Positions 1-12,900 of a stretch of DNA of 21,276 nucleotides are shown here, piece by piece. Below the pieces are notes generated by a model. The model searched no databases. It was not told the DNA's origin and saw only the letters and a list, made by a program, of their open reading frames with translations. The position numbers and the translations under genes are program-made. The first letter of the stretch is position 1; each line of letters starts with the position of its first letter. The stretch is from Polyrhizophydium stewartii (Eukaryota > Chytridiomycota > Chytridiomycetes > Rhizophydiales), in assembly GCA_027604665.1 (NCBI GenBank), contig JADGIZ010000176.1, positions 1 to 21,276 of the forward strand, read 5' to 3'.

Positions 1-944
1 CCCCGCCCGCGCCCCGCTTGCGTACGCCCGCTGACCCGCCCTGCTCCGCTCGCCGCACGCCCAAAGGAGTCGCCAGCTTCCGGCGAAGGAGCCGCAGCCG
101 CTGGCTCCGCCGCCGCCGAGGACGCCGCCACGCTGCAGATGCTCGCCGCTGAGCTCGTTGCCGCAGCGGCCGAAGCGGGCTCTCCGCCGATGCCCGACGA
201 CGCCGAGTGAGTCGCTTGCCGCCGCCGCTGCCACGCTGCCCCTGCCGCACCACTGCTCTTGCCTGTCACGCCGCTTCCTTGCCGACGGCGCGGCGGCGCC
301 CGCCCCGTGTCATCACCACCACGTGTCCACCACATCATACTGCGCAGCCACCGCTTGGCCGCCCGCCCGCCAAGGCGGCGACGCTGACCATCTGCACCCC
401 GCAGCCCTGCCGAGATCGTCGCAGCCATCGACGCTGGCCGCGCAGACCTGGTCGCCGCCATCGAGTCGCCCGATCTCGCCGAGTCGCTCGCCCGCCTGCT
501 CGACGACGCCCGAAGCATCGCTGCCGCCAAGACGCAGGCCCCGGCCATTGCGGTCGTCGTCGACGAAGATGTCTCCGCCGACACTGCCCCGAACGGTGTT
601 GCCGATGCCCACGGCGCCACCCCCGACCCCGCGCTGCTCGGCGCCGCCCAAGACGACCTGCCGCCCCGCGCCCCGACGCCGGCAGAGATCTTCGAGGCCG
701 CCGTCAACAACAGCATCGAGTTCAACTCGGCCATCAAGCCGTTTGTGCCGCCAACGCCCAAGCCGCCGCAGGAGGACATTGATCTGCTGCTCGAGGCCTT
801 CCCCGAGTGGTGCGCTGCCCACGGCGTCACCCACGAGTCGTACCGCGGCTACTCGGGCACCTCGGACGTCTGGGACATTGAGGTAGGCGACATGATCCCC
901 AAGCTCCACGTCCAGTGGAACTCGCGCGGCCATCTGGTGGCTCT
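1..944 (+). other. LRR gene: pre-LRR exons 1 and 2
   Basis: Exon 1 ends at 206 (donor GTGAGT) and exon 2 spans 405-944. The intron at 207-404 (198 nt) has GCTGAC near 383 and a GCAG acceptor. Exon 1 is in frame from base 1. However, GCTGAC at 30-35 followed by an AAAG at 63-66 could be the tail of an earlier intron, so its true start is uncertain. The encoded segment is Ala/Pro/Asp-rich, then becomes more structured: a stretch starting near EDIDLLLEAFPEWC and ending WNSRGHLVAL leads directly into the first repeat. It occupies the place of the LRR N-terminal cap of plant-type LRR proteins, but lacks the paired cysteines of that cap. I recognise no other domain. Confidence 0.7.
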
Positions 945-3900
945 GTATGTGCTCTCGTGATGCTTACCGTCCGTTCGTGACGCTCTCCGCGCCGCTGACG
1001 CCGCGACGCCATCTGCAGCCGCCTCGTCTCGCAGGGCCTCACCGGCCCCTTGCCGCCGGCCCTCTACAAACTTGTCCATCTTCGCGAGCTGTGGGTTTGC
1101 CGCACCTCTGCTGCTCGCCAGAGCCTGCTCACGTCATTGCTGACATGCCGCTCGTCTGCACAAACAACCAGCACGCTTCGCGACAACCAGTTCACGGGCT
1201 CCATCTCGCCCGAGATCGGGAACCTGACCAAGCTCGAGTACCTGTGCGTCGCCGCCGCACTGTGAGCCTTCTACCTTTGCGCTTGCGCTGACACATGCCC
1301 TGCACATCGCCGTGGCCGCTTCCGGCTTGCAGGAGCTTCTCCAAGAACCAGCTCACTGGCAACATCCCTCGCCAGCTCGGAAAGCTCACCAACCTCGTCA
1401 CCCTGTGCGTGCAACTTGCCTGCATCTCGACTCACGTTCGCCACCACGCGCTGCTGACGACTCAGATTGCGTCTGCAGGAGCCTTCACACCAACCAGCTC
1501 ACCGGCCCGATGCCCGCCGTCATCTGCGATCTGCCCAACCTCGCCGAGCTCGTCCTGTCGAGCAACCGCCTTCAGGGCCCGATTCCGTCTCGCATTGGAA
1601 ACCTGGCCAACCTGGTTGCCCTCGACCTCGAAAACAACCAGCTCTCGGGCACCATCCCCGCCGGCATCGGAAGCCTCGACAATCTGGCCGAGCTTCTACT
1701 CCAAAACAACAGCCTCAGCGGGCCGATCCCCTCGCAGATTGGCCGCCTCTTCCAGCTCAACAAGCTGCTGCTCCAGCGCAACCAGCTCACGGGCTCGATC
1801 CCAACCGAGATTGGCCATCTGCGCAACCTGCGTGACATTGGCTTCGAGGACAACCAGCTCTCGGGCGAGCTGCCGGCGTCGCTCTGCAACCTGACCGAGC
1901 TTCTCGTCATTGACGTGTCCAACAACCAGATCAGCGGCTCGATCCCGCGCGACATTGGCCGGCTTAAGAACCTCACTGGCCTGTGGCTGCGCAACAACCG
2001 CTTCTCGGGCACCATTCCCGAGAGCGTCTGCGACCTCGTCAACCTGTCAGATCTTTGGCTGCGCGACAACCAGCTCGTGGGTCCGATCCCGGCCAAGATC
2101 GGCAACCTCACCAAGCTCGTCAAGCTTGATGCCTCGAACAACCAGCTGAGCGGGCCGATCCCCGAGTCGATTGGCGCCATGACCAAGCTCGTCAAGCTCG
2201 GCCTCAACACCAACGCGCTGTCGGGTCCGATCCCGGCGTCGATTGGCAACCTCGGCGAGCTGACGGAGCTCTGGCTGTACGAGAACCAGCTCGTCGGTCC
2301 GCTTCCTGCCGAGATCTGCAATCTCAGCAAGGCGACCAAGTTTGGACTGTACAACAACCGCATCGATGGCCCGATTCCCGAGTCGATCGGCGATCTCGTC
2401 AGCCTCGACTACCTCGGCCTGAACAACAACAAGCTCACCGGCCCGGTGCCAAAGTCGATTGGCAAGCTCAAGAACGTCACGACCATGGGTCTCAACTCCA
2501 ACCTTCTCTCGGGAGAGATCCCCGTCGAGGTTTGCGATCTGGAGAAGCTCGAATTCCTCTGGCTTCTCGACAACCGTCTCACGGGCCCGATTCCCGAGGA
2601 CATTGGCCGCCTAACGCGGCTCAAGAAGCTTGGTCTCTACAACAACCAGCTGACAGGAGAGATCCCCAAGTCCATTGGCAACCTGACGCAGCTCGAGTAC
2701 CTGTGCGTTCTACTCGCGCGCTTGGTCCCTGCTACACATTAACAAGGCGCTGACGCTCTGCTTCGCTCTCCCAGCGGTCTGAACACGAACCGGCTCTCAG
2801 GCCCGATTCCCGCCGAGATTGGCCGGCTGACCCGCGTCAACGAGATGTGCGTTGTAGTCATTCTCACACCGATAGTCTCTGTTTCCTGGTGCTGACGATG
2901 TGACTTTGCAACTCAGCGCGTTGCACGAGAACCAGTTATCGGGTCCGATCCCGCCCGAGCTTGGCCAGCTGATCGGCTTGACCGAGTTGTGAGTCGTCTG
3001 CACTCGCCCATGGCATTCTCGCCCTGCAGTGCATTCTCGGTACTGACGGGCTTGTGCAGCGTCGCGGGCAACAACAGGCTCTCGGGCGAGATTCCGGCTG
3101 AGCTTGGCCGTCTCTTCAACCTTGTGAAGCTGTAGGTCGCCGCTGATTGCTCCAGGCGGCCGGCTGTGCAACAAGTTCTGACGCCTGCTCATCCTTGGAA
3201 AGCGGCCTGAACGACAACCAGCTCAGCGGCCCGATCCCCTCGAGCCTCGGCAACTTGCTCAACCTGTCGGTCCTGTGAGTTTGATGCCGCTCCGGCCAGC
3301 CGTGTCCAGCATTTTTGCTCATACGCGAGAATCGCCAGGGTTCTGGGTGGCAACAAACTCTCGGGTCCGATCCCGACTGAGTTCCAGCACCTCGCCAGCC
3401 TCCAGGCACTGTGAGCAGCAGCCATCTCTGAAACGTTCTGGCCACCCAGTCACACCCGCCGCTGACTTCCTTGTCCGACTGCCTCAGGCTGCTGTACGAC
3501 AATCAGCTCACGGGCGAGATTCCTAACGAGATCGGAAACTTGGAGCTGCTCGTCCGCTTGTAAGGCCGTCCTGCAGCAGCTCTCACCTCCACATAACCGG
3601 ACCGCCGTGCTGACTCGCCGTTTCCAGCGATGCTTCGGCGAACCAGCTCACGGGCTCGATCCCCGAGTCCATCGGCAACCTGCGCCGCCTGAACAAGATG
3701 TAATGACAATCCTGTCGACTTGACGGCTGTCTGGACAGCAAGCACACGCTGACGCACATTTTGTTGAACTCGTGCAGCGGCCTGAACAGCAACCAGCTCA
3801 CGGGCTCGATCCCAGAGAGCATCGGCAACTTGACGGAGCTCGCCGAGCTGTGAGCAGCCCCTGTTTACTCTGCGAAGCTCGCGCGGGCTTGCAGAAGCTG

Positions 3901-6900
3901 ATAAGCGACGCGCAGGTGGTTATATGAAAACAAGTTCACTGGCCCGCTGCCCGCGACCATTGGCGGCGCTGTGGCGCTCAAGAAGCTGTGCGTTCCAATG
4001 GCTTGGCGCTTTGGTTTCTTGCCATTGCCTCGCAGGCTAACACGACATGCGCTTGTGATTGGCCAGGGGTCTGTACAACAACTTGATCTCGGGCGAGCTG
4101 CCCGTCGAGATCGGCAACCTGGTGAACCTTGAGTACCTGTGCGTGGCCATCGCCCGAGATCTGCCATCCCGGAAGGCGCTTAACTAACAACCCCCTCTCT
4201 GCTCAGTGGCCTCAACAACAACAAGATCACGGGCTCGATCCCGGCGAGCATCGGAAACCTGTCGAATGTCGCGACCATGTGTGTTGAGACCCAAACCGTG
4301 CATTCACTGCTTGACCGCTGCTGACCTTTTGTCTTGCGCCTTCGGGACGTGTCGGGGCAACGCAGCGGCCTGCACGAGAACCAGCTCACGGGCACGATTC
4401 CGCCGTCGATCTGCAACATCTCCAAGCTCACGATGCTGTGAGTTGCGGCCCGGGATATCGCGTCCGGATCGGTGCTTGTATCGGCGGCGACTGACACAGA
4501 GACTTGGCCCACAACGCAGCTTGCTCTACGGCAACCAGCTGACCGGAGAGATTCCGGAGGATATTGGCAACCTCGAGAACCTCGTCAAGCTGTACGTGTT
4601 GCTGGCGATCCCGTTGGTGCGATTGGCGGCGGGCAGAATCCGCTGACCTCAGTGTTCGTTCTTGCGATGACAGGGATCTCGACGGCAACAAGCTGTCCGG
4701 ATCGATTCCCGAGTCGATTGGAAAGATGACCAAGCTCGTCGAAATGTGGGCCTGATGTGGCGAGGGCGTGGCTTGCGTTGGCAAACCGCGGCAATGGAGA
4801 TGAGCTGACTCTCACGACCCAGCTGGCTCCGCGGCAACGACCTGACTGGCCACATTCCCGAGAGCATCGGCAACCTGGAGAAGCTGCGCGAGCTGTGAGT
4901 GCCCATCTTTCCGCCAGACCGTCCCGCGGAAGACCCGATCGCGTCTTTGTCAGATTCAGAATGACTGACCCAGCTGCGTAAACTCGGACTAGGTGGCTGC
5001 GCAACAACCAGCTCACAGGTCCGATCCCGGACAGCCTGTGCAACCTCACGCAGCTGCTCCGCCTGTTAGTGGTCGTGCCGTGTGCTTCGGACGCTTTCTC
5101 GCTGTGCTGACGCCATGTGCTGCTTCGGATGCGTTCATGTGCCAGGGACGTGTCCAACAACCGCCTCACAGGCCCAATCCCCGAAGACATTGGCCGTCTG
5201 ACGTCGCTCACAAAGCTGTGAGTACAGCTCGGTCGCATGGCGGGCTTACCCTGCCGGGAGAGATCGTGTTCAGGTGCTGATGCATCATGCTCTTGTGCTG
5301 TCGGACCATTCAGCGGCCTCAACACCAACCAGCTCACGGGCAGCATCCCAGAGTCGATTGGCGAGCTGCTCGAGCTCACGGAAATGTGGCTTTACCAGAA
5401 CAAGATCACCGGCCCGATCCCGCGCTCGATCGGCAACCTCGTCAGGCTCGAGAAGCTGTGAGGCTCTTTCATGTGTTTGGTGCATTTGACGGCATTCTCT
5501 GGTGTGCTGACCATGGGCCTTGCTCGCAATCTGTGCAGGTGGATGTACGAGAACGAGCTCTCGGGCGAAATCCCCGAGGAGATTGGCAACCTGTACAACC
5601 TCGTCGAGCTGTGAGTCGCGACTTGCATGTGGTTGACGGGTCTGCGACGCATGGTTGGTTCTGACCTGCGCACATGGGCTTGTTTTTTTTTTGGGCGTCA
5701 GCGGCATCTACAACAACCGGCTTTCGGGCAGCATCCCGGCCTCGATCGCCAACCTCAAGTCGCTCGACAAGCTGTACGTTTGCAGCCGAGCTCTGCCATG
5801 CCGATATCGGCAGCGATGGCGTTACTGACTCGCCCCCTCCTGCTTTTCAGCGGCCTGCACGAGAACCAGCTGACTGGCTCGATCCCACCGGAGATTGGCA
5901 CCATGTACAACCTGACGCTCCTGTGAGTCGCGAACAGGCAGCCGCGATTTGTATTTGGCTGCGCTATTTCGCGGCGATTAGACCGTCCACACTGACGTGC
6001 TCGTCTTGCACACAGCATGTTGTTCTCGAACAAGCTCTCTGGCTCGATCCCGCGCGAGCTCGGCAAACTGACCAAGCTTGTCAAGCTGTGAGCGCTTTGA
6101 TTGCCGCGTCGATCCCGCTTGTTGTTTCTGCGACATGCTAACGGGTCGGCCGTTAATGCCACAGCGACCTGGACAACAACGAGCTGTCCGGGAGCATTCC
6201 GGAGGAGCTCGGAAACCTGACGGAGCTCGTGGACTTGTGCGTTTCTGTTTTGCCGTTGATCCAGACTCTTCGCCGCATGTGACTGACTTTTTGTATGTGT
6301 TTGCAGCTGGCTTCGGAACAACAAGCTCACGGGCCAGATCCCACAATCGATTGGCAATCTCAAGAAGCTCTCTGTGCTGTGCGTCACTGCCGCTCACATT
6401 CCATTTGCCGGATGTTGCGCGATTGCAAGCTGACTGGTGAAACGTTTGCAGTGACTTTTCGACCAACACCCTGTCGGGTCCGATCCCCGAGAGCCTCTTT
6501 GATCTGCCTGAACTCGTCAAGCTGTAGGTGGCCTTTGTGCTTCAAACAGAAGCAGCGTCGGTTCCTGACACAAAGCTCGCACGCGCAGGGGTCTCAACAC
6601 CAACCGCCTCTCGGGCACGCTGCCGCGCAGCATCAACAGGATGAGCAAGCTGCGCGAGCTGTGGCTCTACGACAACCAGATTTCGGGCGAGATTCCCGAG
6701 GAGATCTGCGAGCTCTCGAGCCTGATCAAGCTGTGAGTTTTGCGTGCCAGCTCCTGAGCAGTCGGACCGCTTGGCTTGCACTCTGCCACTCCACCAGGGA
6801 GCATGTTTGGCTGACATTTGCGGCTTCAGGGGTCTCTACACCAATGCGCTCACGGGCCGGATCCCGGCCGATCTTGGCAGGCTGACTGCCTTGACCTATC

Positions 6901-9900
6901 TGTAAGACACGGCCCATGACGCATTTGCCGATAGATGCGATATTCGGCGCAAACTGACCGTCGGCCTCTGCAGCGGTCTGGACAACAACAAGCTCGAGGG
7001 CGAGATCCCGGAATCGTTCTGTGACCTGACCAGCCTGACGACTTGGTCCGTATGGCGCTGCGAGAGGAACCTCACTTTGCGCTGTCTGCTACCTCGCCGA
7101 AGCTGACACTGGCTGCGGACTGCGATCACAGCGGGTTCAAGAACAACAAGCTGACGGGCAGCATTCCCGCGCGCATCGGAGAGCTGATCAATCTGACGGA
7201 GTTGTGCGTGTCTCGCTCGTACCGTCCTGCTGCAGGCAACGCACACTGGTAACTGATACGGTTAATTTCCCACGCAGCGTCGTGTCCGAGAACCAGATCA
7301 CCGGCGAGATTCCGTCCGAGATCTCGCAGCTGTTCAAGCTGACGAAGCTGTGAGCTTGCTCTCGGGTCTTTCTTGTCTCTGTGACGGCTGACTCGTGCAA
7401 CCACTTGCAGCGGACTCGATGCCAACAAGCTCACCGGAAGCATCCCTGAAGAGCTTACTGGCATGATCGGGCTGCGCTTCCTGTGCGTCAAATGCCTGCT
7501 GTCCCTTTGGCGCAGCAATCGTGGTGCTGATAGTGGCTCTGGCCCTTGCAGGTTGCTGTACGACAACGGTCTGACGGGTCCGATCCCGGAGAACATTGGC
7601 CTCATGGCCAACTTGGAGGTTTTGTGAGTTGCTGCCGCGCTGCGATGCACACCTGCGCGTGCCTGCCGTGTTTTCTGACTCGACGGGCGGCGGCAGCGAC
7701 GCATCCAACAACCAGCTGTCGGGCCAGATCCCCATGTCGATCGGCCAGCTGACCAAGATCACCAAGATGTGCGTTGGCCGCCGGGGACTCCAGAAAGCAA
7801 GGCTTGCGCCTTGTTTCGCTGACACTTGCGCGCAGCGGCCTCAACAACAACCGTTTGAACGGCGAGATTCCGACTTCGATCGGCGAGCTGTCGACGCTTG
7901 TTGAGCTGTGCGTTGTCATGTGCCCCGACAATGCTTGGGTGCGCTGTCTCGCCTCGCAGACACGGATATTAATTTTTGGATTGTGCTCGACAGGTGGCTC
8001 TACGACAACGAGCTCAGCGGATCGATCCCGGAGACAATTGGTGGCCTCGCGTCGGTCAAGAAGCTGTGAGTCTGCGATATCGGCGAGATGCTCACCGCAA
8101 ACGAGCAAGTGGCTCATGTGACCGCGCTTTCTTTGCAGTGGTCTGTACAACAACAAGTTGACTGGCGCGGTCCCAGAGTCGATTGGCGATCTGGCCAAAC
8201 TCGAGTACCTGTGAGCAACTCGCGTGCCATCTATCGTTGCGATACTTGTGCCTTCAGCCATTTGCCGGCCTTGCTGACGAGAGTCGGCCGCACGCTTAGT
8301 GGCTTGAACAACAACCTCTTGAGCGGCTCGGTTCCTGCCGACATTGGCCGACTCGCCTCGATCGAAGTCCTGTGAGTCCTGTTTCATTGCTTGCTTTGCA
8401 CGGCGCTGTCTTGCTGCTGCTGACCCTTGCTCAAGCGGACTTCACGAGAACCGCTTCACGGGACCGATTCCCCCAGAGTTCTTCAATGCTACGACGCTGC
8501 TGAACATGTGAGCACTGTGCTTTGCGCTCTTAAACGCATGATTTTGCTTTTCAAGCCGCTGACTGCCGCCTCCGCCTCGCACACATTTTTCCATCCAGCC
8601 TGCTGTACGGCAACCAGATCTCTGGCGAGCTGCCCAGGGAGATTGGAAACCTCAAGCGTCTCCTCAAGCTGTGCGTCGCAATGCCTTGCCACCTGCTGCT
8701 CATCTGCTAGAGTGCTGACGGCTTGCGTTCATCGGCACCTCAGTGATCTCGACAGCAACCGCATGAGTGGGCCGATTCCTGAGGAGGTTGGCGATCTGAC
8801 CAACCTGCTTGAGCTGTGAGTCGCATCTGCGGCCGCTCGGATTTCGTGATCCTGACTCGGACTGCTGACGCGGGCGATGCCATGGCGCATGTCTGCATCG
8901 ACGCAACCAGCTGGCTGTGCAACAACCAGTTCTCTGGCGAGATCCCGGCGAGCCTCGGCAGGCTGTCCAAGCTCAAGGAGCTGTGGCTGCGCAACAACGA
9001 GCTCACCGGCGAGATCCCGGCCAGCCTCTGCGAGCTGCGGCGGATTGTCCGGCTCGACATCTCGAACAACCAGCTCACTGGATCGATCCCGGCCGACATT
9101 GGCAATCTGGGCAACATGACCAAACTCGGCCTCAACAACAACAACCTGACTGGCGCGATCCCCGAGTCGATTGGCGAGCTCGAGCAGCTCGTGGAGTTGT
9201 GGCTGTACCAGAACAAGCTCAGCGGCGAGATCCCGGCGACGATTGGCGGAATGCGCTCGCTCAAGAAGCTGTGGGTGTTTTTGCATCCGAGCGTGCGTCG
9301 TCTCGCGAGTGACTGACCTTCGAGTCTTGTGGATCCATGCAGCAACGGGTCGAACAATGAGCTGAGCGGCGAGCTGCCAGGCACGATTTGCGATCTGGCC
9401 GAGCTTGACTATCTGTATGTTTCGCACCTGGCTATTGTTTCGGAGGATCTGGCCGCCACGCTGACATTTTGTCATCCATGCCTTGCAGTGGCTTGGACGA
9501 GAACACCATCTCTGGATCGCTTCCCGAGAGGATCGGCAACCTGCGCAAGCTGACGACGCTGTGCGTTGGCATCTTGATTGCGCGCTTGTTTGGATTGACG
9601 CGCTTTGGGTCGAAGCTGATACGCGATTCTCGGTGCAGCGTCATTCAGAACAACCGGCTGATGGGCGAGATCCCCGAGTCGATTGGCGAGATGGTCAACC
9701 TTGAAGTCCTGTGGGTTTTCATATGCGTTGGGTCTTGCCGTCGCACCTCGCTGACTTGAGCATTTGGTCTGTGCATCAAGCGGCCTCTCGAGCAACGCGC
9801 TCACAGGCCCGATCCCGGACAGCATTGGCAATCTCATCAAGCTCACCAAGATGTATGAAACCTGCCTGCGTGATGCTCTCCCCAAGCTTCGTGCCGCTGG

Positions 9901-12900
9901 CTGCTGACTCGGATCGGCGGATGCAGTGGACTGACCAGCAACCTCTTGACGGGAGCGATCCCCGAGAGCATTGGAAACCTGACCAAGCTTGTTGAGCTGT
10001 AAGGCATCTGTTTGAAAGGACCACCTGTGCCGACGTATGGCCCGTCGTGCTGATGCTCTCACGGCGAACCATTTTCCTCGACCATCTCTAAGCTGGCTGC
10101 GCGACAACCAGCTCTCTGGATCGATCCCGGAGTCAATCGGCCGGCTTACTGGGCTGCTGCGCTTGTGGGTTCCTTGAGCACCCTGCCGATCACACCCGAG
10201 ACACGTTCCTCGCTGACATGCTCCGCTGCGCCATCCAGCGATGCCTCGACCAACAAGCTGACAGGATCGATTCCCGAGTCGATTGGCAATTTGACCAAGC
10301 TGATCAAGCTGTGAGCATGCAGATTTTGGGCGGTGAAAGGCAATGCAACGTGTGTTGACCCTTTCACGCGTCAACCGCAGTGGCTTGAACACCAACCAGC
10401 TCACGGGCTCTCTGCCTGCCTCCATCGGCAACCTGAGTCTGATTGAGGAGCTGTAAGATTGCACCCGTCCCGCAAGCACATGTGCGGCTTGCGGCTGATG
10501 CGCCCCAAACCCAGGTGGCTGTACGACAACAAGCTCAGCGGACCGCTGCCGCCGACCCTCGGCGGTTTGGTGTCGGTCAAGCGCCTGTGGGTTCACGCGT
10601 TGTTCTGTCCTCGTTTAAACCCGCTCTCTGACTCGCTCTTGACTGCATCCCTGCCGTTTTCGCCGCTGTGCCGTGTTGCCCTCGCCTCCAGCGGCATGTA
10701 CAACAACGCCTTTTCGGGCCCGATCCCCGAGTCGATTGGAGACCTCGTCAATGCCGAGTACATTGGTCTCAACAACAACAAGCTGACGGGATCCATCCCC
10801 GAGTCAATTGGGCAGCTCAAGGCTCTGGAGACGCTGTAAGCTTGCATCACGAAGCTCATGTGTGCCATGCGTTGCGCCTGACTCTTGGTTGTCAGCTCTA
10901 TCCAGGAGAACGCACTCGACGGCCCGCTTCCCGCTGGCCTGGGCGGTGCGACATCGCTGACTGTCATGTGAGTGTTGTCGCTGCGCTTGTCGAACATACT
11001 TGGTCAAGTGTCGCCGCTGACTGCCGCCTCCGCCTCGCACACATTTTCCATCCAGCCTGCTGTACGGCAACCAGATCTCTGGCGAGCTGCCCAGGGAGAT
11101 TGGAAACCTCAAGCGTTTGGTCAAGCTGTGCGTCGCTTTGCCTTGCAGCTTGCTCATCTGCGAGAGTGCTGACGGCTTGCGTTCATCGGCACCTCAGTGA
11201 TCTCGACAGCAACCGCATGAGTGGGCCGATTCCTGAGGAGGTTGGCGATCTGACCAACCTGCTTGAGCTGTGAGTCGCATCTGCGGCCGCTCGGATTTCG
11301 TGATCCTGACTCGGACTGCTGACGCGGGCGATGCCATGGCGCATGTCTGCATCGACGCAACCAGCTGGCTGTGCAACAACCAGTTCTCTGGCGAGATCCC
11401 GGCGAGCCTCGGCAGGCTGTCCAAGCTCAAGGAGCTGTGGCTGCGCAACAACGAGCTCACCGGCGAGATCCCGGCCAGCCTCTGCGAGCTGGGGCGGATT
11501 GTCCGGCTCGACATCTCGAACAACCAGCTCACTGGATCGATCCCGGCCGACATTGGCAATCTGGGTAACATGACCAAGCTCGGCCTCAACAACAACAGCC
11601 TGACTGGCGCGATCCCCGAGTCGATTGGCGAGCTCGAGCAGCTCGTGGAGTTGTGGCTGTACCAGAACAAGCTCAGCGGCGAGATCCCGGCGACGATTGG
11701 CGGAATGCGCTCGCTCAAGAAGCTCGGTGCGCACGCCAACGAGCTCACGGGCACGATCCCCGACGCGGTCTGCCTGCTTGCCAAGGTCGACTACCTCAAC
11801 TTCTCGGGCAACAAGCTCACCGGCCAGATTCCCGCGATGATTGGCAGTCTCGCAGAGCTACTGGACCTCAGCCTCGCGTCCAACACCCTGACGGGCACGA
11901 TTCCGACGTCGTTTGGCGACTTTGAGCGCATCCAGTCGATCGCTCTTTCGGATAACCAGCTCGAGGGCGCCATTCCAGCGGCATTCGGCAAGCTCAAGAC
12001 CCTGCGCACTCTCAACCTGTCGGGCAACCAGTTCGCCGGAACGATCCCGGACGAGATCTGCCTTGCGACTGAGCTGCGCACGCTGTTTTTGTACAAGAAC
12101 GCCCTCACGGGATCGCTGCCTGCCGGACTCGGCGCGCTCACCCAGATGGAGTACTTTGACGCCTCGGCAAACCAGCTCAGCGGGCCGATCCCCGAGTCGA
12201 TTGGCGCCATGACCAAGCTCGTCAAGCTCGGCCTCAACACCAACGCGCTGTCGGGTCCGATCCCGGCGTCGATTGGCAACCTTGGCGAGCTGACGGAGCT
12301 CTGGCTGTACGAGAACCAGCTCGTCGGTTCGCTTCCTGCCGAGATCTGCAATCTCAGCAAGGCGACCAAGTTTGGACTGTACAACAACCGCATTGAGGGA
12401 GCGATTCCCGAGTCGATCGGCAACCTCGTCAGTCTCAGGTACCTCGGCCTGAACAACAACAAGCTCACCGGCCCGGTGCCAAAGTCGATTGGTCGCGCGG
12501 TGCATCTGTCGATCCTGTCGCTGCAAGGCAACCAGCTCACGGGCAGCATCCCCGAGTCGATTGGCGAGCTTGTGGAGCTCACCAAGCTCACGCTATTCAA
12601 GAACAAGCTCAGCGGCGCGATCCCGACGTCGATCACGCGCTTGACAAAGCTCGTCGAGATGGACTTTGACGAGAACGAGCTGTCGGGCACGCTGCCAGCG
12701 GCGATTGGCGACATGGTTGCACTCAAGGACATTTGGATACGCTCTAACAAGCTGACGGGCGAGATTCCCGAGTCCATCTGCAAGCTCACGTCGCTCGCGT
12801 ACTTTGACGTCTCGGGCAACCAGCTCACGGGCCAGATCCCAAGGGCGATCGGCAGTTTGTCCATGCTTGTCAAGATCGGCCTGAACAACAACAAGCTCAG

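Noticed and set aside
158..960. Several overlapping frames of 190-240 codons near the left end
   Set aside because: Pro/Arg/Ser-rich compositional artefacts. The spliced frame through 206 and 405-944 continues smoothly into the first LRR.
1572..2363. 263-codon minus-strand frame
   Set aside because: It is the same kind of periodic antisense shadow, over the 17-repeat exon.
5681..5693. Homopolymer runs (T near 5681-5693, C near 13579-13588, G near 21171-21181) as functional elements
   Set aside because: The first two lie just upstream of acceptors as ordinary pyrimidine tracts and the third is in an untranslated leader. They may also be sequencing-sensitive, but none affects a reading frame.
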